This document shows, piece by piece, positions 35,791 to 45,771 of a stretch of DNA of 64,000 nt. The stretch spans positions 992,001-1,056,000 of the forward strand of contig NZ_CP028092.1 in the NCBI RefSeq assembly GCF_005491705.1. The letters run 5' to 3'. The DNA comes from Pontibacter sp. SGAir0037. Lineage in GTDB: Bacteria > Bacteroidota > Bacteroidia > Cytophagales > Hymenobacteraceae. Both the position numbers and the translations under genes were made by a program. The stretch's first letter is position 1, and each line of letters opens with the position of its first letter. The notes below the pieces were generated by a model that saw only the letters and a program-made list of their open reading frames with translations, had not been told where the DNA came from and did not search any database.

Positions 35791-37215
35791 CTATGTCTTA
35801 ACTGCCTTATTTAATGTTGCTAAGTTTTTCTTTTGGAGGCTCTTGTCTTCCAGATGATAGTTATAGTTCAGGAACAGGTAATACATCAGTATTCTGTTGT
35901 AATCGTCCAGCTGCTGATCTGATATGATATCGAACATGGCTTGCTGTATCTTCTCTGACTGCGCTGTTTCAGATAAGGCCCTTCCTAAGCGGCTTATGTT
36001 TCCGTTATAATGGGTTTTTTCTGCGTTATCGATTCTCATGCTGATCCCGAAGAGCAGGTCCGGCACATTGATATCCAGCACCTCCAGTTCGCGGATATAG
36101 GTTTTGCGCCCGGCCCAGGCATAGCTGCCATCTGAAGCCCTGTCAAACCGGTCATTCATGATGTCCAGGTGTGCCCTTAGGAATGTTTCCCAATGAGCTG
36201 ACTCTGCCGAAAGCATAGCAATGTTCAGAGCATGTATCCTGGGGCTGTCATCCATGCTGCAAGTTCCGACTACCTGTCGACCTCGCTTTAGTTCCAGGGC
36301 TGCTTTCTTTGAATAGAAGTGTGCGGCATATTCCTCTAGTTCATCATCTGAGCCTCCTTTCTCCAAGGCAGCTTCTACCGCTGCCGCCATTAACATTTGA
36401 AATTTATCTTGCTGCACAAGTCGGCTTTCTGTCATTCTTTTACCTGGTTCTGGCTTGTCCGTCTCCTGGTGCACAAAGTTCAGAAACTGGGTTACGGCCT
36501 CAGGCTTTTTTGGAGACTGCCTGAAGGCATTAGCTTTTTCAAGGAAGATCTGGGTTGTCGTATCCACCATATAATTTGAATACTGCACCATCCGGGCATA
36601 CTTCAGGGGCAGTGGCTGTAACTTCAACTCTTCTAACAGGTAAAAGGCGGCCAAAGATTCTGCTGAGTAGACCGAGGCAGGCAAATAGCTTATAATCCAG
36701 CGGCCTTTGATCGGGTTCTCATACTGATGTGTACTTTCTTTGAAACTGATGTTATACGCACCCGTTTCATCAAATGGCACACTGCTAAATTCAAGTACCT
36801 TTTGCCCATCGTAGTTAGTATAAGTAGATCTAACCAGCAACAGGTCTTTGTCAATTGTTGCTTTAGGATATCGCAGTAAAAATTCCTCCAATGGCATCTG
36901 CCGCTCCAGATCTCTTTGGGCTCCCTTCACATTCCCTTCCTCCAGCCTAACAAAATGTGCGTGGGTCTGGGCTTTTGATAAATAGGTCTTATGCAGCTCA
37001 CAGGTTTTGAACTTCAGGTTAAGTGAGTCCACAATAAACTTGAGCTGGCCAATAGTTTCCTCCCCATAAAGCAACCCGTTGCTGTTCTTTTTGAACTCCT
37101 GTACCTGTCCAAAGCTGAATTGCCCGATAAGCAGGAGAGACAGTAGCAGGAAAATAACCGTTACGTTTGCATACGTAGCGGGTACTGGTCTGCAAATTGT
37201 TCTGCGTGATTTCAT
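35791..37215 (-). CDS. Secreted protein of unknown function
   Basis: 474 residues. A positively charged start (KSRR) leads to a hydrophobic signal segment (about 17-33) and the cleavage-like F-S-F-G-Q. The rest is soluble and mainly helical, with no motif I can name; MDDSPRIHALNIAMLSAES and YIRELEVLDINVPDL are distinctive blocks. It stands alone with its own terminator. Confidence 0.6.
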   Translation of the reverse strand: MKSRRTICRPVPATYANVTVIFLLLSLLLIGQFSFGQVQEFKKNSNGLLYGEETIGQLKFIVDSLNLKFKTCELHKTYLSKAQTHAHFVRLEEGNVKGAQRDLERQMPLEEFLLRYPKATIDKDLLLVRSTYTNYDGQKVLEFSSVPFDETGAYNISFKESTHQYENPIKGRWIISYLPASVYSAESLAAFYLLEELKLQPLPLKYARMVQYSNYMVDTTTQIFLEKANAFRQSPKKPEAVTQFLNFVHQETDKPEPGKRMTESRLVQQDKFQMLMAAAVEAALEKGGSDDELEEYAAHFYSKKAALELKRGRQVVGTCSMDDSPRIHALNIAMLSAESAHWETFLRAHLDIMNDRFDRASDGSYAWAGRKTYIRELEVLDINVPDLLFGISMRIDNAEKTHYNGNISRLGRALSETAQSEKIQQAMFDIISDQQLDDYNRILMYYLFLNYNYHLEDKSLQKKNLATLNKAVKT

Positions 37216-37568
37216 TAACGTTCTGGTTTAGCTGACAAATTCCTTTTTATACCAGATGAAAGGCTTAGCTTTTTTCCATAAAGAAATAAAAGGTACATGT
37301 GCTTTTTATTCCCGCTTGTCAGCATTGAGCTATGCAGGCACCACGCAGTGTAGATTAATATTTCCTGCATCCAATACAATCCCCGATTCTCAGGCTTGGC
37401 CTATGACATTACGTATTTTTGGCTTTAATTTGGGTATGGAGCTGATGTTTTGCTTGTGATGGTGCTGATCATGCCGTGGCCTGGATGGCGGCAGCGGCCA
37501 TTGCGGCTTACAGCTCGGGAAGAAAAAAAAGCTGTTTTGATTTACATTTGATCTACTTATAGCAATTA
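37216..37568. other. Intergenic region, no gene seen
   Basis: 353 bases between divergent genes. I found no TGCA-N7-TGCA operator, so the following receptor appears outside the proposed regulon. Confidence 0.4.
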
Positions 37569-39833
37569 ATGAAAGAACTCTCTTTACTGCTGTTACTGGT
37601 GCTTCTGTTGCCTGTTGCGGCCATGGCACACCTGGAAGGCAGTATTACAGGTACAGTGGTGCAGGAAGGAACGCTTGCCCCCTTGCAGGGCGTTAGCATC
37701 AGCCTTAAAGATCCGGCCCGAACCGCGCAAACTGATGCCCTGGGTCGGTACCGGTTCGATAACTTAGCGGCCGGCGCTAATACCCTGGAAGTGGCACACC
37801 TGGGCTTTGCACGGCAGGTAGTAGCGGTAATGGTGCAGGAAGACCAGACCACCGCGCTCCGGATTACCCTGCTGGCTGCTCCTGTTGCGCTAAGCGAGGT
37901 GAACATTACGGCGCAGCAGCCCGAAGAACAGCAATTACTCAGTAGCCTCGATATGCAGCTGCGCCCGATCCGGAATTCGCAGGAAATGCTGAGGTTGGTG
38001 CCTGGCCTGTTTATCGGGCAGCATGCAGGCGGTGGTAAGGCCGAGCAGATCTTCCTGCGCGGCTTCGACCTCGACCACGGCACCGACATTCGCCTGAGCG
38101 TGGATGGCATGCCCGTAAACATGGTGTCGCATGCGCACGGTCAGGGTTACGCCGACCTGCATTTTGTGATACCGGAGCTGGTGCAGGCCGTGGATTTTGG
38201 CAAGGGGCCATACCATGCGGAGCAGGGCAACCTGGCAACAGCGGGTTACGTGAACCTGCGCACCCGCACCTCCCTCGACAGCAGCATGGTAAAGCTGGAG
38301 CTGGGCCAGTACGACACCTACAGGGCTGTAGGGCTCTTTAATTTGCTGGGCCAGCGTGGAAAGGAGAAGCAACAGTCGGCTTACCTTGCCTCTGAGTATT
38401 CCTTCACGAACGGATACTTCGATAATCCGCAGCACTTTAACCGCCTTAACTTGCTGGGTAAATACCACACGCACTTGTCGCCGACAACGCGCTTCACCCT
38501 GACGGCCTCTACCTTTTACAGCCGCTGGAACCACTCCGGCCAGATTCCGGACCGTGCCGTTGCGTCGGGCCTGATCGGCTTTTTCGGTTCCATCGATCCG
38601 AACGAAGGCGGCGAAACCAGCCGCAGCAACCTGAACGCTGAACTGGTTACGGTAACGCCCGGTAATAATGTAATAAAGCACCAACTGTTTTACAGCAACT
38701 ATAACTTTGAGCTGTACTCCAATTTCACCTTCTTTTTAGAAGATCCGGAAAACGGCGATCAAATCCGCCAAAAAGAGGGGCGGCACCTGTTCGGCTACAA
38801 CGGCAGCTTTACAAACAACAGTACCCTGGGCAGCAAAGCTCTTAGCTCCACCATCGGCCTGAACTACCGCCACGATGTAACAAGTGGCTCCGAGCTTTCA
38901 CATAGCCTGAACCGCACACAAACGCTGGAGCAGTACCAACTGGGCAACATAAACGAACTCAACGCCGGGCTGTATGTAGAGGAAACGCTGCAGATATCTC
39001 CACGCTTTACTGCCAGTGCCGGTGCCAGGCTGGATGTATTCCGCAACCAGTATGAAGACCTGCTACAAAGCCCCGCTACCACAGCGGTGGCCACGGCAGC
39101 CATTGTGTCGCCAAAACTAAACCTGACCTATACTCCGTCTACGCAACTGCAGCTGTACCTGAAGTCGGGCAAGGGCTTTCATTCCAACGACACGCGGGTA
39201 GTGGTGCCGCAGCAGGGGCGGGAAATACTGCCTGCTGCTTATGGCAGCGACCTGGGCTTTATCTGGAAACCTGTGCCCCGCCTGTTGCTGAACGTTGCCG
39301 CCTGGTATCTGTGGCTGGAGCAGGAGTTTGTGTACGTGGGCGATGCCGGCGTAGTAGAGCCCAGCGGGCAGTCGCGTCGCCGCGGACTGGACCTTTCGGC
39401 GCGTTACCAGCTGAACCGCTACCTGTATGCCGACCTGGATGTAAGTGCTGCCAGACCACAGGCATTGGGAGAAGCGGAAGGCGAAAACTACCTGCCCCTG
39501 GCCCCAACCTTTACTTCGGTGGGCGGGCTGAGCCTGCAGCAATGGAAACGCTTCAGCGGTTCTTTGCGCTACCGTTACATGGCCGATCGCCCGGCAAACG
39601 AGGATAACTCTATTGTGGCCGAAGGTTATTTTGTGAGCGACCTGCAGGTAAACTATAGTTACAGTCGACATCAGCTGGGCTTGTCGGTGGAGAACCTGTT
39701 TAACACCCGCTGGAAAGAAACACAGTTCGCGACAGAAAGCCGCCTGCAGTACGAAGCAAGGCCGGTAGAAGAAATTCACTTCACGCCTGGCGCTCCCTTC
39801 TACGCCCGCTTGAGCTGGGCCTATAAATGGTAA
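37569..39833 (+). CDS. TonB-dependent receptor with HAHGQGYAD plug motif
   Basis: A 754-residue receptor with signal peptide (1-20), carboxypeptidase-like domain (24-105, GSITGTVVQEGTLAPLQGVS), plug (about 125-225) and barrel ending ...RLSWAYKW. The plug includes VDGMPVNMVSHAHGQGYAD, a His-containing motif of one receptor subclass that I recall but cannot tie to a ligand. It shows no operon with its neighbours and no TGCA-N7-TGCA operator upstream. Confidence 0.9.
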   Translation: MKELSLLLLLVLLLPVAAMAHLEGSITGTVVQEGTLAPLQGVSISLKDPARTAQTDALGRYRFDNLAAGANTLEVAHLGFARQVVAVMVQEDQTTALRITLLAAPVALSEVNITAQQPEEQQLLSSLDMQLRPIRNSQEMLRLVPGLFIGQHAGGGKAEQIFLRGFDLDHGTDIRLSVDGMPVNMVSHAHGQGYADLHFVIPELVQAVDFGKGPYHAEQGNLATAGYVNLRTRTSLDSSMVKLELGQYDTYRAVGLFNLLGQRGKEKQQSAYLASEYSFTNGYFDNPQHFNRLNLLGKYHTHLSPTTRFTLTASTFYSRWNHSGQIPDRAVASGLIGFFGSIDPNEGGETSRSNLNAELVTVTPGNNVIKHQLFYSNYNFELYSNFTFFLEDPENGDQIRQKEGRHLFGYNGSFTNNSTLGSKALSSTIGLNYRHDVTSGSELSHSLNRTQTLEQYQLGNINELNAGLYVEETLQISPRFTASAGARLDVFRNQYEDLLQSPATTAVATAAIVSPKLNLTYTPSTQLQLYLKSGKGFHSNDTRVVVPQQGREILPAAYGSDLGFIWKPVPRLLLNVAAWYLWLEQEFVYVGDAGVVEPSGQSRRRGLDLSARYQLNRYLYADLDVSAARPQALGEAEGENYLPLAPTFTSVGGLSLQQWKRFSGSLRYRYMADRPANEDNSIVAEGYFVSDLQVNYSYSRHQLGLSVENLFNTRWKETQFATESRLQYEARPVEEIHFTPGAPFYARLSWAYKW

Positions 39834-40066
39834 TTCTGAAATCTTACAAAAAGCATGTTCATCAGACATCATTTTTTCAGCTTGCGCGTAACGTTAACGT
39901 CTTTATACAATGCCAAAGCCGCTTTATAAAAGCTCATATGCCTGGTTAGAAAAGCAGGCTCTTTAGCTTTTGGTTATGTTGAAATATTATGTGTAATTTA
40001 TTTAACATTAGTAATTTACCTGAGTGTTTTGGCAGGATCGTAAAAGAGTAATTTCAGTAACAGCAA

Positions 40067-40096
40067 TTTGTAACAAAGAGCAGAAGCTTAGCTTTG
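40067..40096 (+). promoter_or_regulatory. Bacteroidota-type promoter
   Basis: TTTG at 40067-40070, 18 bases, then TAGCTTTG at 40089-40096, a full match. It lies 29 bases upstream of the lipoprotein start codon at 40125. Confidence 0.6.
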
Positions 40097-40124
40097 TTAT
40101 CTGGAATAGCAAATAGCCTTTAGC

Positions 40125-40775
40125 ATGAAAACACGACTTTATTTCCTGATTTTTTGTATACTTTTTTCGTGCGGAGAGAGTTCATTGTCTGATTCGGAGC
40201 AGGAAACTGACCGCAATGCCCAAACCGACTCCACTGCAGAACTGGCCATTGGCTCTTCTGATACATCACGTCAGTTGAAGAACATAGAGGACATCAGAAA
40301 GGAGTACAGTCGCGTTATTTCTATGGCAGAAAAAAACAGTTTGGATTCCAGTTTCTTCAACTACGACTGTTATGGCGAAAAAAAGGGGAGAGTCGTGTTT
40401 TTTTCGGATGAAGAGGGGCTTCGGCTGATCAGGCATACCTACAATGAATACAGTCACTTTTCAGCAACAGATGAGTATTTCGTTAAAGACAGTTCTTTGT
40501 TTTTTGCTTTCTATCATCATGTATCCTGGCGCTTTGAGGGAGAGGGTGAAACCAGGGATGACGTAACGGAAAAAAGATTTTACCTGCTTCATGGAAAGGC
40601 GCTGAAGTGCCTGGAAAAGAAATTCACCGTCAAATCGTCCTCTTCCGGAAACCTGCAACCCGAGATGGTAGCCAACAAAGAAACTGACTGTTCTTCGTTA
40701 GAGGCGGTATTAGATAAGTTTGACTTGCTTACCAAATACAAGGGCAGTGCTACAGCTCCGAGCTGCCTTGAGTAG
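40125..40775 (+). CDS. Lipoprotein of unknown function
   Basis: 216 residues with a lipoprotein signal (LFSC, Cys 16), an acidic Ser/Thr-rich linker and a compact domain with several aromatic strands (LFFAFYHHVSWRFEGEG). No family recognised. Strongly predicted promoter upstream; no operon partner. Confidence 0.65.
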   Translation: MKTRLYFLIFCILFSCGESSLSDSEQETDRNAQTDSTAELAIGSSDTSRQLKNIEDIRKEYSRVISMAEKNSLDSSFFNYDCYGEKKGRVVFFSDEEGLRLIRHTYNEYSHFSATDEYFVKDSSLFFAFYHHVSWRFEGEGETRDDVTEKRFYLLHGKALKCLEKKFTVKSSSSGNLQPEMVANKETDCSSLEAVLDKFDLLTKYKGSATAPSCLE

Positions 40776-40971
40776 TAAACAAAAGATGTTTGCAGCATCG
40801 CCCAAACAACATTTCAATGCTAAACCCGCCCAAACTGTATAGTATCTGTTGAATTGCTTATGCAACACTTCAGTTTGCATGGGTAAAATACTATTCTATG
40901 TTGAGATGAGAGCCAACGGGGCAAATTACCAGGCAGCTACAGCAGTAATACAGTAAAAGGCTGCTAAACTT

Positions 40972-41583
40972 CTACACCCGTGCTGCCTCCAAAAGGTTGC
41001 TGATCCCGGTTATAACCATATCTACCCCGATGGCACCCAGAAAGAAGCCGTTGATGCGCAGAAGCAGCTCCATGTTTTTATCAAAGGCTGTCTGTACTTT
41101 TTTAGAACGCATGCTGCGGCGTATAAACTTAAGCCCCATGATGGCCATAAAGTTAACGAGCATGATGATGACCAGTGACAGGGCTCCCTGCCATAGTTCC
41201 AACTGTTCAGACATCAGGATGGTAAGGGAAATGGTGCCTGCGCCAACCATGAAAGGCAGTGCAATTTCGGAGGCTAGGTCGTGGAGGTCGCCCTTGATCT
41301 GAATGAAGGCTTTTTTGCCCTGCACGATAAAAATATAAGCAAAGGAAAACAACACAATGCCGCCAAAGATCCTGAAAGACTCAAAGTTGATGCGAAACAC
41401 TTTCTGAAAAACGATGTCCCCGAAAAGCAGAAACACCAGGTATATAAAAAAGGAAATCATGGAGGCTTTTAGAAACACCGTCCGAAAATCAGCGTCGGAC
41501 AAGTCTTTCATGACAGGCTTAAGGTACAGGAAAAGTGCAAAAGGGTTCAGCATGACCAGAAAACTGAATATGGCTGCAATCAT
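40972..41583 (-). CDS. MarC-family integral membrane protein
   Basis: 203 residues with six hydrophobic segments and the MarC/UPF0056 pattern: MLNPFALFLYLKPV near the start, IFGGIVLFSFAYIF, and G-A-G-T-I-S-L-T in the middle, with GAIGVDMVITGI at the end. The family was named for a multiple-antibiotic locus but its transport role is unproven. Monocistronic. Confidence 0.88.
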   Translation of the reverse strand: MIAAIFSFLVMLNPFALFLYLKPVMKDLSDADFRTVFLKASMISFFIYLVFLLFGDIVFQKVFRINFESFRIFGGIVLFSFAYIFIVQGKKAFIQIKGDLHDLASEIALPFMVGAGTISLTILMSEQLELWQGALSLVIIMLVNFMAIMGLKFIRRSMRSKKVQTAFDKNMELLLRINGFFLGAIGVDMVITGISNLLEAARV

Positions 41584-41742
41584 AAATTGTAAAGTAATTT
41601 TGTGTTCTACCTGTTACGGGCTAACTTAGATATAGATGTTTTATTCGGCTGAAGAGCGACTAAGCCTGGATCAGATTCTTTCCTGATAAGGAAGTGATAT
41701 CACTTAACCTGCCAGGGAGTAAATTACTTTAACAGCTATGTT

Positions 41743-41955
41743 ATGAATTACTTTAACTTCAAAAGAAGAAGCCTTTTTTCAGGGCCACATTTACTAGGGT
41801 TTCTATTTATAGCTGTTGGAATATTCTCAATCGTTAGTCCTGCCATTTTTGCAAACGACACCTCCTTTGAAAGAGCTCTTGTTGTTGGTGCAGTGGCTGC
41901 AATTTTTGGAGCAATGATCGCATCAACAGCACAACCTTCATTTACTTACCCTTAA
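41743..41955 (+). CDS. Small two-helix membrane protein
   Basis: 70 residues with two hydrophobic helices (about 17-36 and 45-62) and a polar N terminus. Unknown family. It lies 12 bases upstream of the AraC-type gene and is probably cotranscribed with it. Confidence 0.6.
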   Translation: MNYFNFKRRSLFSGPHLLGFLFIAVGIFSIVSPAIFANDTSFERALVVGAVAAIFGAMIASTAQPSFTYP

Positions 41956-41967
41956 AGCACCTCCGAA

Positions 41968-42705
41968 ATGAAGAAACAAATAAACAATCCCTTCATTCTT
42001 GCTCTTAAAGCCCATAATCTCACAGTAGAAATTCATCACCATTCTGCCTATCAGATTGTGTTATCCAATGATAATCCTTTTACTTCGACGATTAATGGAC
42101 AGTTGTGCGAACATATTCACGGCTTCTTAATTAAACCGCATGTACCTCATTATTGTGTTGCCGAAAAAGGAACCTTAAATGTGTTAAACATTGAGCCTTA
42201 CTCTACGGTTGGTTTAGAGCTTTCAGGCAGGTTTAATGCTAACCAGGATTATATTGTTTTTGATTCACTAAGCGAAACGAGCGCTTTCTTTGGAACAGGT
42301 GAAGACACGTTTGATATTTACACCATTATACATGCACTGCTGGCAAAACTACCAACAATTCGCTACGATGAAAGAGTCTCAAAAATAGTGGAATACATAA
42401 AAGCAAATTACTTTCAGCAGGACATATCCCCCCAGACTTTTGCCGATATCGTTTTTCTTTCTCCCTCTCGTTTAGCATCCCTGTTTAAAGCACAAACCGG
42501 CAGTAGCTTGTCTAAATACTTGTTGTGGACCAGGTTACGCCAGGTGATCTACCTTGCGCTGACGGAAAAAGACAGAAGCCTTACCGACATTGCTTATGAC
42601 ACGGGTTTTTATGACCTGCCGCAACTAAATAAGTACATGTACGAGATGTTCGGGATGCCGCCTAAAGCCTTAAAACACAACAGTGATCTGATACAAGTTT
42701 ACTAG
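41968..42705 (+). CDS. AraC-family regulator
   Basis: 245 residues: an N-terminal cupin-like sensor domain (about 10-110, HIHGFLIKPHVPHYC) and two C-terminal HTH motifs (about 140-235: TFADIVFLSPSRLASLFKAQTG and SLTDIAYDTGFYDLPQLNKYM). It probably controls the quinone reductase and old-yellow-enzyme genes that follow in the same direction, as a response to reactive electrophiles, but the inducer is unknown. Its last 23 bases recur downstream at 43715. Confidence 0.9.
   Translation: MKKQINNPFILALKAHNLTVEIHHHSAYQIVLSNDNPFTSTINGQLCEHIHGFLIKPHVPHYCVAEKGTLNVLNIEPYSTVGLELSGRFNANQDYIVFDSLSETSAFFGTGEDTFDIYTIIHALLAKLPTIRYDERVSKIVEYIKANYFQQDISPQTFADIVFLSPSRLASLFKAQTGSSLSKYLLWTRLRQVIYLALTEKDRSLTDIAYDTGFYDLPQLNKYMYEMFGMPPKALKHNSDLIQVY
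42680..42702 (+). repeat. 23-bp direct repeat, copy 1
   Basis: ACAGTGATCTGATACAAGTT plus TAC, within the 3' end of the AraC gene. A copy with one mismatch lies at 43715-43737, just after the quinone reductase stop codon. The two copies bracket that gene. Confidence 0.85.
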
Positions 42706-42756
42706 CCCGTTTGTTTCCAACTTTGTGCTATTCATAAACAACTTAAAAATAGCACC

Positions 42757-43701
42757 ATGAAAGCAATAGCCTATCAGAAATTTGGAAACATAGATGTTTT
42801 GCAAAATGTAGAAGAGCCAAGGCCTTCTGTTCAAGCCAACCAGGTATTGGTAAAGGTAAAAGCCGTTTCAATCAACCCAATGGATTGGAAGATTAGAAAA
42901 GGCGAAATGAAGCTCATGTCCGGCTTAAAATTCCCGAAACATACAGGTGTGGACTTTGCCGGCTTTGTGGAAGAAGCCGGAAGCGCTGTAACTGGATTTA
43001 AAAAAGGGGATGAAGTTTTCGGAGTAGTAAAAAACAATATGAAAGAAGGGGCCTTAGCGGAATACGTGGCGGTGCCTTCAGCAAATGTCTGGAAAAAGCC
43101 GGCACATATCAGTTTTGCCCAGGCGGCTTCAATCCCGATAGTAGGTGCCGCTGCCGTTACGGCGTTGCACAAAATGGGCACCATCCATCCGCAATCTAAG
43201 ATTTTAGTGAATGGTGCCACCGGTGGCTTTGGGATGTTTTTGCTGCAATTACTAAAACAACAGAAAGCAGATGTAACGGCGGTTACCAGCACCAAAGCCA
43301 TTGACTATGCCAGCACATGGGGCGCCAGTGTAGTTGTAGATTACACAAAAGAAGATATGCTTTCAAAAAATGTAGTCTATGATATTGTTGTTGACTTATC
43401 AGGCAAGATGGGCTATGACAACGCCAGACGAATCATGAAACCCAGGGCCTTGTTCTTGAATCCTACCCCCAGGCCCATTGAAATACCCACATCGCTTTTT
43501 AAAAACTTGTTCTCACGCAAAAAGCATGTGGCAGTACTCTCTCATCCATCTAAAGAAAACATGGAGGTTTTGTTGAATGCTATCAACAACGGGTTGCAGA
43601 TTGAGGTAAGCCAGGTATTTCCGTTTTCTCAATTCAACCAGGCCTACCAGTATGCAGAACAAGGCGGTTTTATTGGCAAAGTAGCCATAGAAATCGATTG
43701 A
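42757..43701 (+). CDS. NAD(P)-dependent quinone oxidoreductase (MDR family)
   Basis: 314 residues of the medium-chain dehydrogenase/reductase family. It has a GroES-like N-terminal half (V-K-A-V-S-I-N-P-M-D-W-K at 33-44) and a Rossmann half with NGATGGFGMFLLQ. The catalytic and structural zinc ligands of alcohol dehydrogenases are absent, which places it with zinc-free quinone/enone reductases. It lies between an AraC regulator and an old yellow enzyme, and is flanked by a 23-bp direct repeat, as if inserted as a unit. Confidence 0.9.
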   Translation: MKAIAYQKFGNIDVLQNVEEPRPSVQANQVLVKVKAVSINPMDWKIRKGEMKLMSGLKFPKHTGVDFAGFVEEAGSAVTGFKKGDEVFGVVKNNMKEGALAEYVAVPSANVWKKPAHISFAQAASIPIVGAAAVTALHKMGTIHPQSKILVNGATGGFGMFLLQLLKQQKADVTAVTSTKAIDYASTWGASVVVDYTKEDMLSKNVVYDIVVDLSGKMGYDNARRIMKPRALFLNPTPRPIEIPTSLFKNLFSRKKHVAVLSHPSKENMEVLLNAINNGLQIEVSQVFPFSQFNQAYQYAEQGGFIGKVAIEID

Positions 43702-43714
43702 GCCTTTACCCGGA

Positions 43715-43737
43715 ACAGTGATCTGATACAAGTTCAC
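43715..43737 (+). repeat. 23-bp direct repeat, copy 2
   Basis: Second copy of the AraC 3' end sequence, 13 bases after the quinone reductase stop codon, with one base different. Confidence 0.85.
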
Positions 43738-43799
43738 CCACCTCTATTTAAACATTTTTGCATTGTAAACAATTAGCAACATTTAAAATAATGATTATC

Positions 43800-44882
43800 A
43801 TGAAATTACTTCAAGAAATACAAGTAGGGGATTTAACTCTTAAAAACCGAATGGTAATGTCTGCCATGACCAGAAGCCGTGCCGACATAAACGGAGTGGT
43901 TGGTAATTTAACTGTTCAGTACTATACACAGCGAGCAAGTGCTGGACTAATATTTACCGAAGCAATTAATATTAGTGAGCAGGCAATAGGAAGTCCATTC
44001 ACACCAGGTCTTTATACAAGAGAACAAATTGAAGCCTGGAAAAAAGTTACCCAATCGGTGCATAACAACGGTGGAATTATAGTTGCTCAGCTTTGGCATA
44101 CTGGCCGGGCAGGGCATTCCATTGACCGAAAAGGTGTTTTACCAGTTGCCCCATCAGCGGTGGCCATTACAGGGATGAAGCATTTTACCTCGCAGGGAAT
44201 GCAGGAATATGAAATACCCCATGAACTTTCTGAGGAGGAAATCAACCAAATAATAAAGGACTACGGGCAAGCTGCAAAGAATGCAATGGAAGCAGGTTTT
44301 GATGGTGTTGAGTTACACGCGGCAAATGGCTATTTACCCAATCAATTTTTGGCAGAAAGTGCTAACCAGAGAACCGACAAGTACGGAGGAAGCATTGAGA
44401 ATAAAGCTCGTTTTGTGTTAGAAGTAATGCAGGAATTAATCAGTGCTGTTGGTGGAAACAAGGTTGGTATAAAAATATCTCCTTTACACCCTTACGGCGA
44501 CATTATGTTAGATAATCCCGTTGCAACATATACTTACTTAGTTGAGGAGCTTAACAAACTGGACATTGCTTATGTAGAATTAATGAAGCGTAGCCCCATG
44601 TTTCCGCCGGTTCCGGGTTATCCTACTGAGGATGAAATAGAGGTATTTGGAAAACTAATAAAGCATACCCTGATTGCCAACACAGCTTATGATAAGACAA
44701 CTGCCGAAACTGAACTTGAAAAAGGCATAGCCAAAATTATTTCTTTTGGGGTATTGTTCCTGGCTAACCCCGACCTTCCAAAACGTTTTGAAAATGGTGC
44801 AGCGCTTAATCAGCCTGATAGGGCAACCATGTTTGGCGGTGGAGAACAAGGCTATATTGATTATCCATTTTTAACCTACTAA
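43800..44882 (+). CDS. Old yellow enzyme (alkene reductase)
   Basis: 360 residues from MKLLQEIQVGDL (43800); upstream Mets at 43758 and 43791 lack family similarity. FMN-binding TIM barrel of the NemA/OYE type: LKNRMVMSAMTRSRA (20-34), QLWHTGRAGH, substrate-proton HAAN pair in VELHAANGYLPNQFL, and R-T-D-x-Y-G-G-S. It reduces activated alkenes such as enones with NAD(P)H. It follows the quinone reductase and probably shares its inducer. Confidence 0.92.
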   Translation: MKLLQEIQVGDLTLKNRMVMSAMTRSRADINGVVGNLTVQYYTQRASAGLIFTEAINISEQAIGSPFTPGLYTREQIEAWKKVTQSVHNNGGIIVAQLWHTGRAGHSIDRKGVLPVAPSAVAITGMKHFTSQGMQEYEIPHELSEEEINQIIKDYGQAAKNAMEAGFDGVELHAANGYLPNQFLAESANQRTDKYGGSIENKARFVLEVMQELISAVGGNKVGIKISPLHPYGDIMLDNPVATYTYLVEELNKLDIAYVELMKRSPMFPPVPGYPTEDEIEVFGKLIKHTLIANTAYDKTTAETELEKGIAKIISFGVLFLANPDLPKRFENGAALNQPDRATMFGGGEQGYIDYPFLTY

Positions 44883-45001
44883 AGCACTGCAAAAAGTATT
44901 ATTTCTTCTCTTTAGCTACAGCCAGGAAACCGCTGTTGATAATGGAGATGTAGGAGCGCGCTCTACTGCTGCGTTATTCTTGTTCAGCATGAAAGCTTTG
45001 C

Positions 45002-45160
45002 TTACTTCGTCGTCAGGTAAGAGGTGGCGAACGCAACCTGCACCAGCTTCCACTTCTCGCTTTTAGGTGTAGCAGGAAAGTAAGGTATAGCATCTTGCAT
45101 CGAAGCGAAATCCAAAATTCCCTTACCAGTTGAAGTATAAGTACTACGAACATGTTCTCC
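45002..45160 (-). pseudogene. Possible C-terminal gene fragment
   Basis: An open minus-strand stretch of about 50 codons without a start ends ...DAIPYFPATPKSEKWKLVQV and a TAA at 45002-45004. Codon use looks protein-like, but there is no full gene around it and no family that I recognise. It lies in a stretch from 44883 to 45770 that otherwise holds no intact gene. Confidence 0.3.
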
Positions 45161-45163
45161 TCT

Positions 45164-45428
45164 GGAGGGAGTAGGGGAGGATTACTCGTGCTGGACCGAT
45201 CTTACCTATTCGTTGCTTGATCAGTTATTTATTTTGTGGTAAAAGTATCTGTTTCCTCAGCGGCATTTGTCATCCCCCAACCCCCTTCGAAGGGGGACTT
45301 ATTATCAGTACCGTTTGCTTTATGAACGGTTGCATGAAGAGTGCCTGAACTATGACTTAGTTGTGCTGAACTTGCAACAGCCTCGGGTCCCCCTTTGGAG
45401 GGGGTTGGGGGAGGATTACTCGTGCTGG
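45164..45428. repeat. Short intergenic repeats (GGGGGTTGGGGGAGG type)
   Basis: Two direct copies of a 31-32 base unit, G-rich then GATTACTCGTGCTGG, lie at 45164-45194 and 45397-45428. A related inverted copy (CCCCCAACCCCC TTCGAAGGGGG) lies at 45273-45297. Such pieces are common between genes in some Bacteroidota. Short frames read through them are not genes. Confidence 0.7.
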
Positions 45429-45771
45429 TCAGGTCATTCTCCTCTGATGTAGTTTCTGGAGATTGTGCTGTAGATAAGGTACTTCACCTTCGGCAGCATT
45501 TGGCATTGGCCGGAGCAGTAGCGCTTGTCGCTCCTGCTTCGATGGCCGCGTCGCACTGGGTGCATGTTCTCAAGTAACATTTAACTTACCAGAGTTTATA
45601 CCCGCATATACTCGCGTATAAACACGGCTACAGGCTTTAAGACTTAGTCTTGCGGCAGGTAAACAACTAATTTAAGATGGATTAATATGATCAACTGCCC
45701 GTTCTGTTTCTCAACCCGCTGTACCATGAGAGTTAACTCTTTATCCGCACCTGGTATAAATTTGATTCCTT

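Noticed and set aside
39117-39872. 251-codon minus-strand frame
   Set aside because: Shadow of the TonB receptor at 37569; no family features.
45267-45577. Two short plus-strand frames of about 60 codons
   Set aside because: They read through G-rich intergenic repeats and show no protein character.
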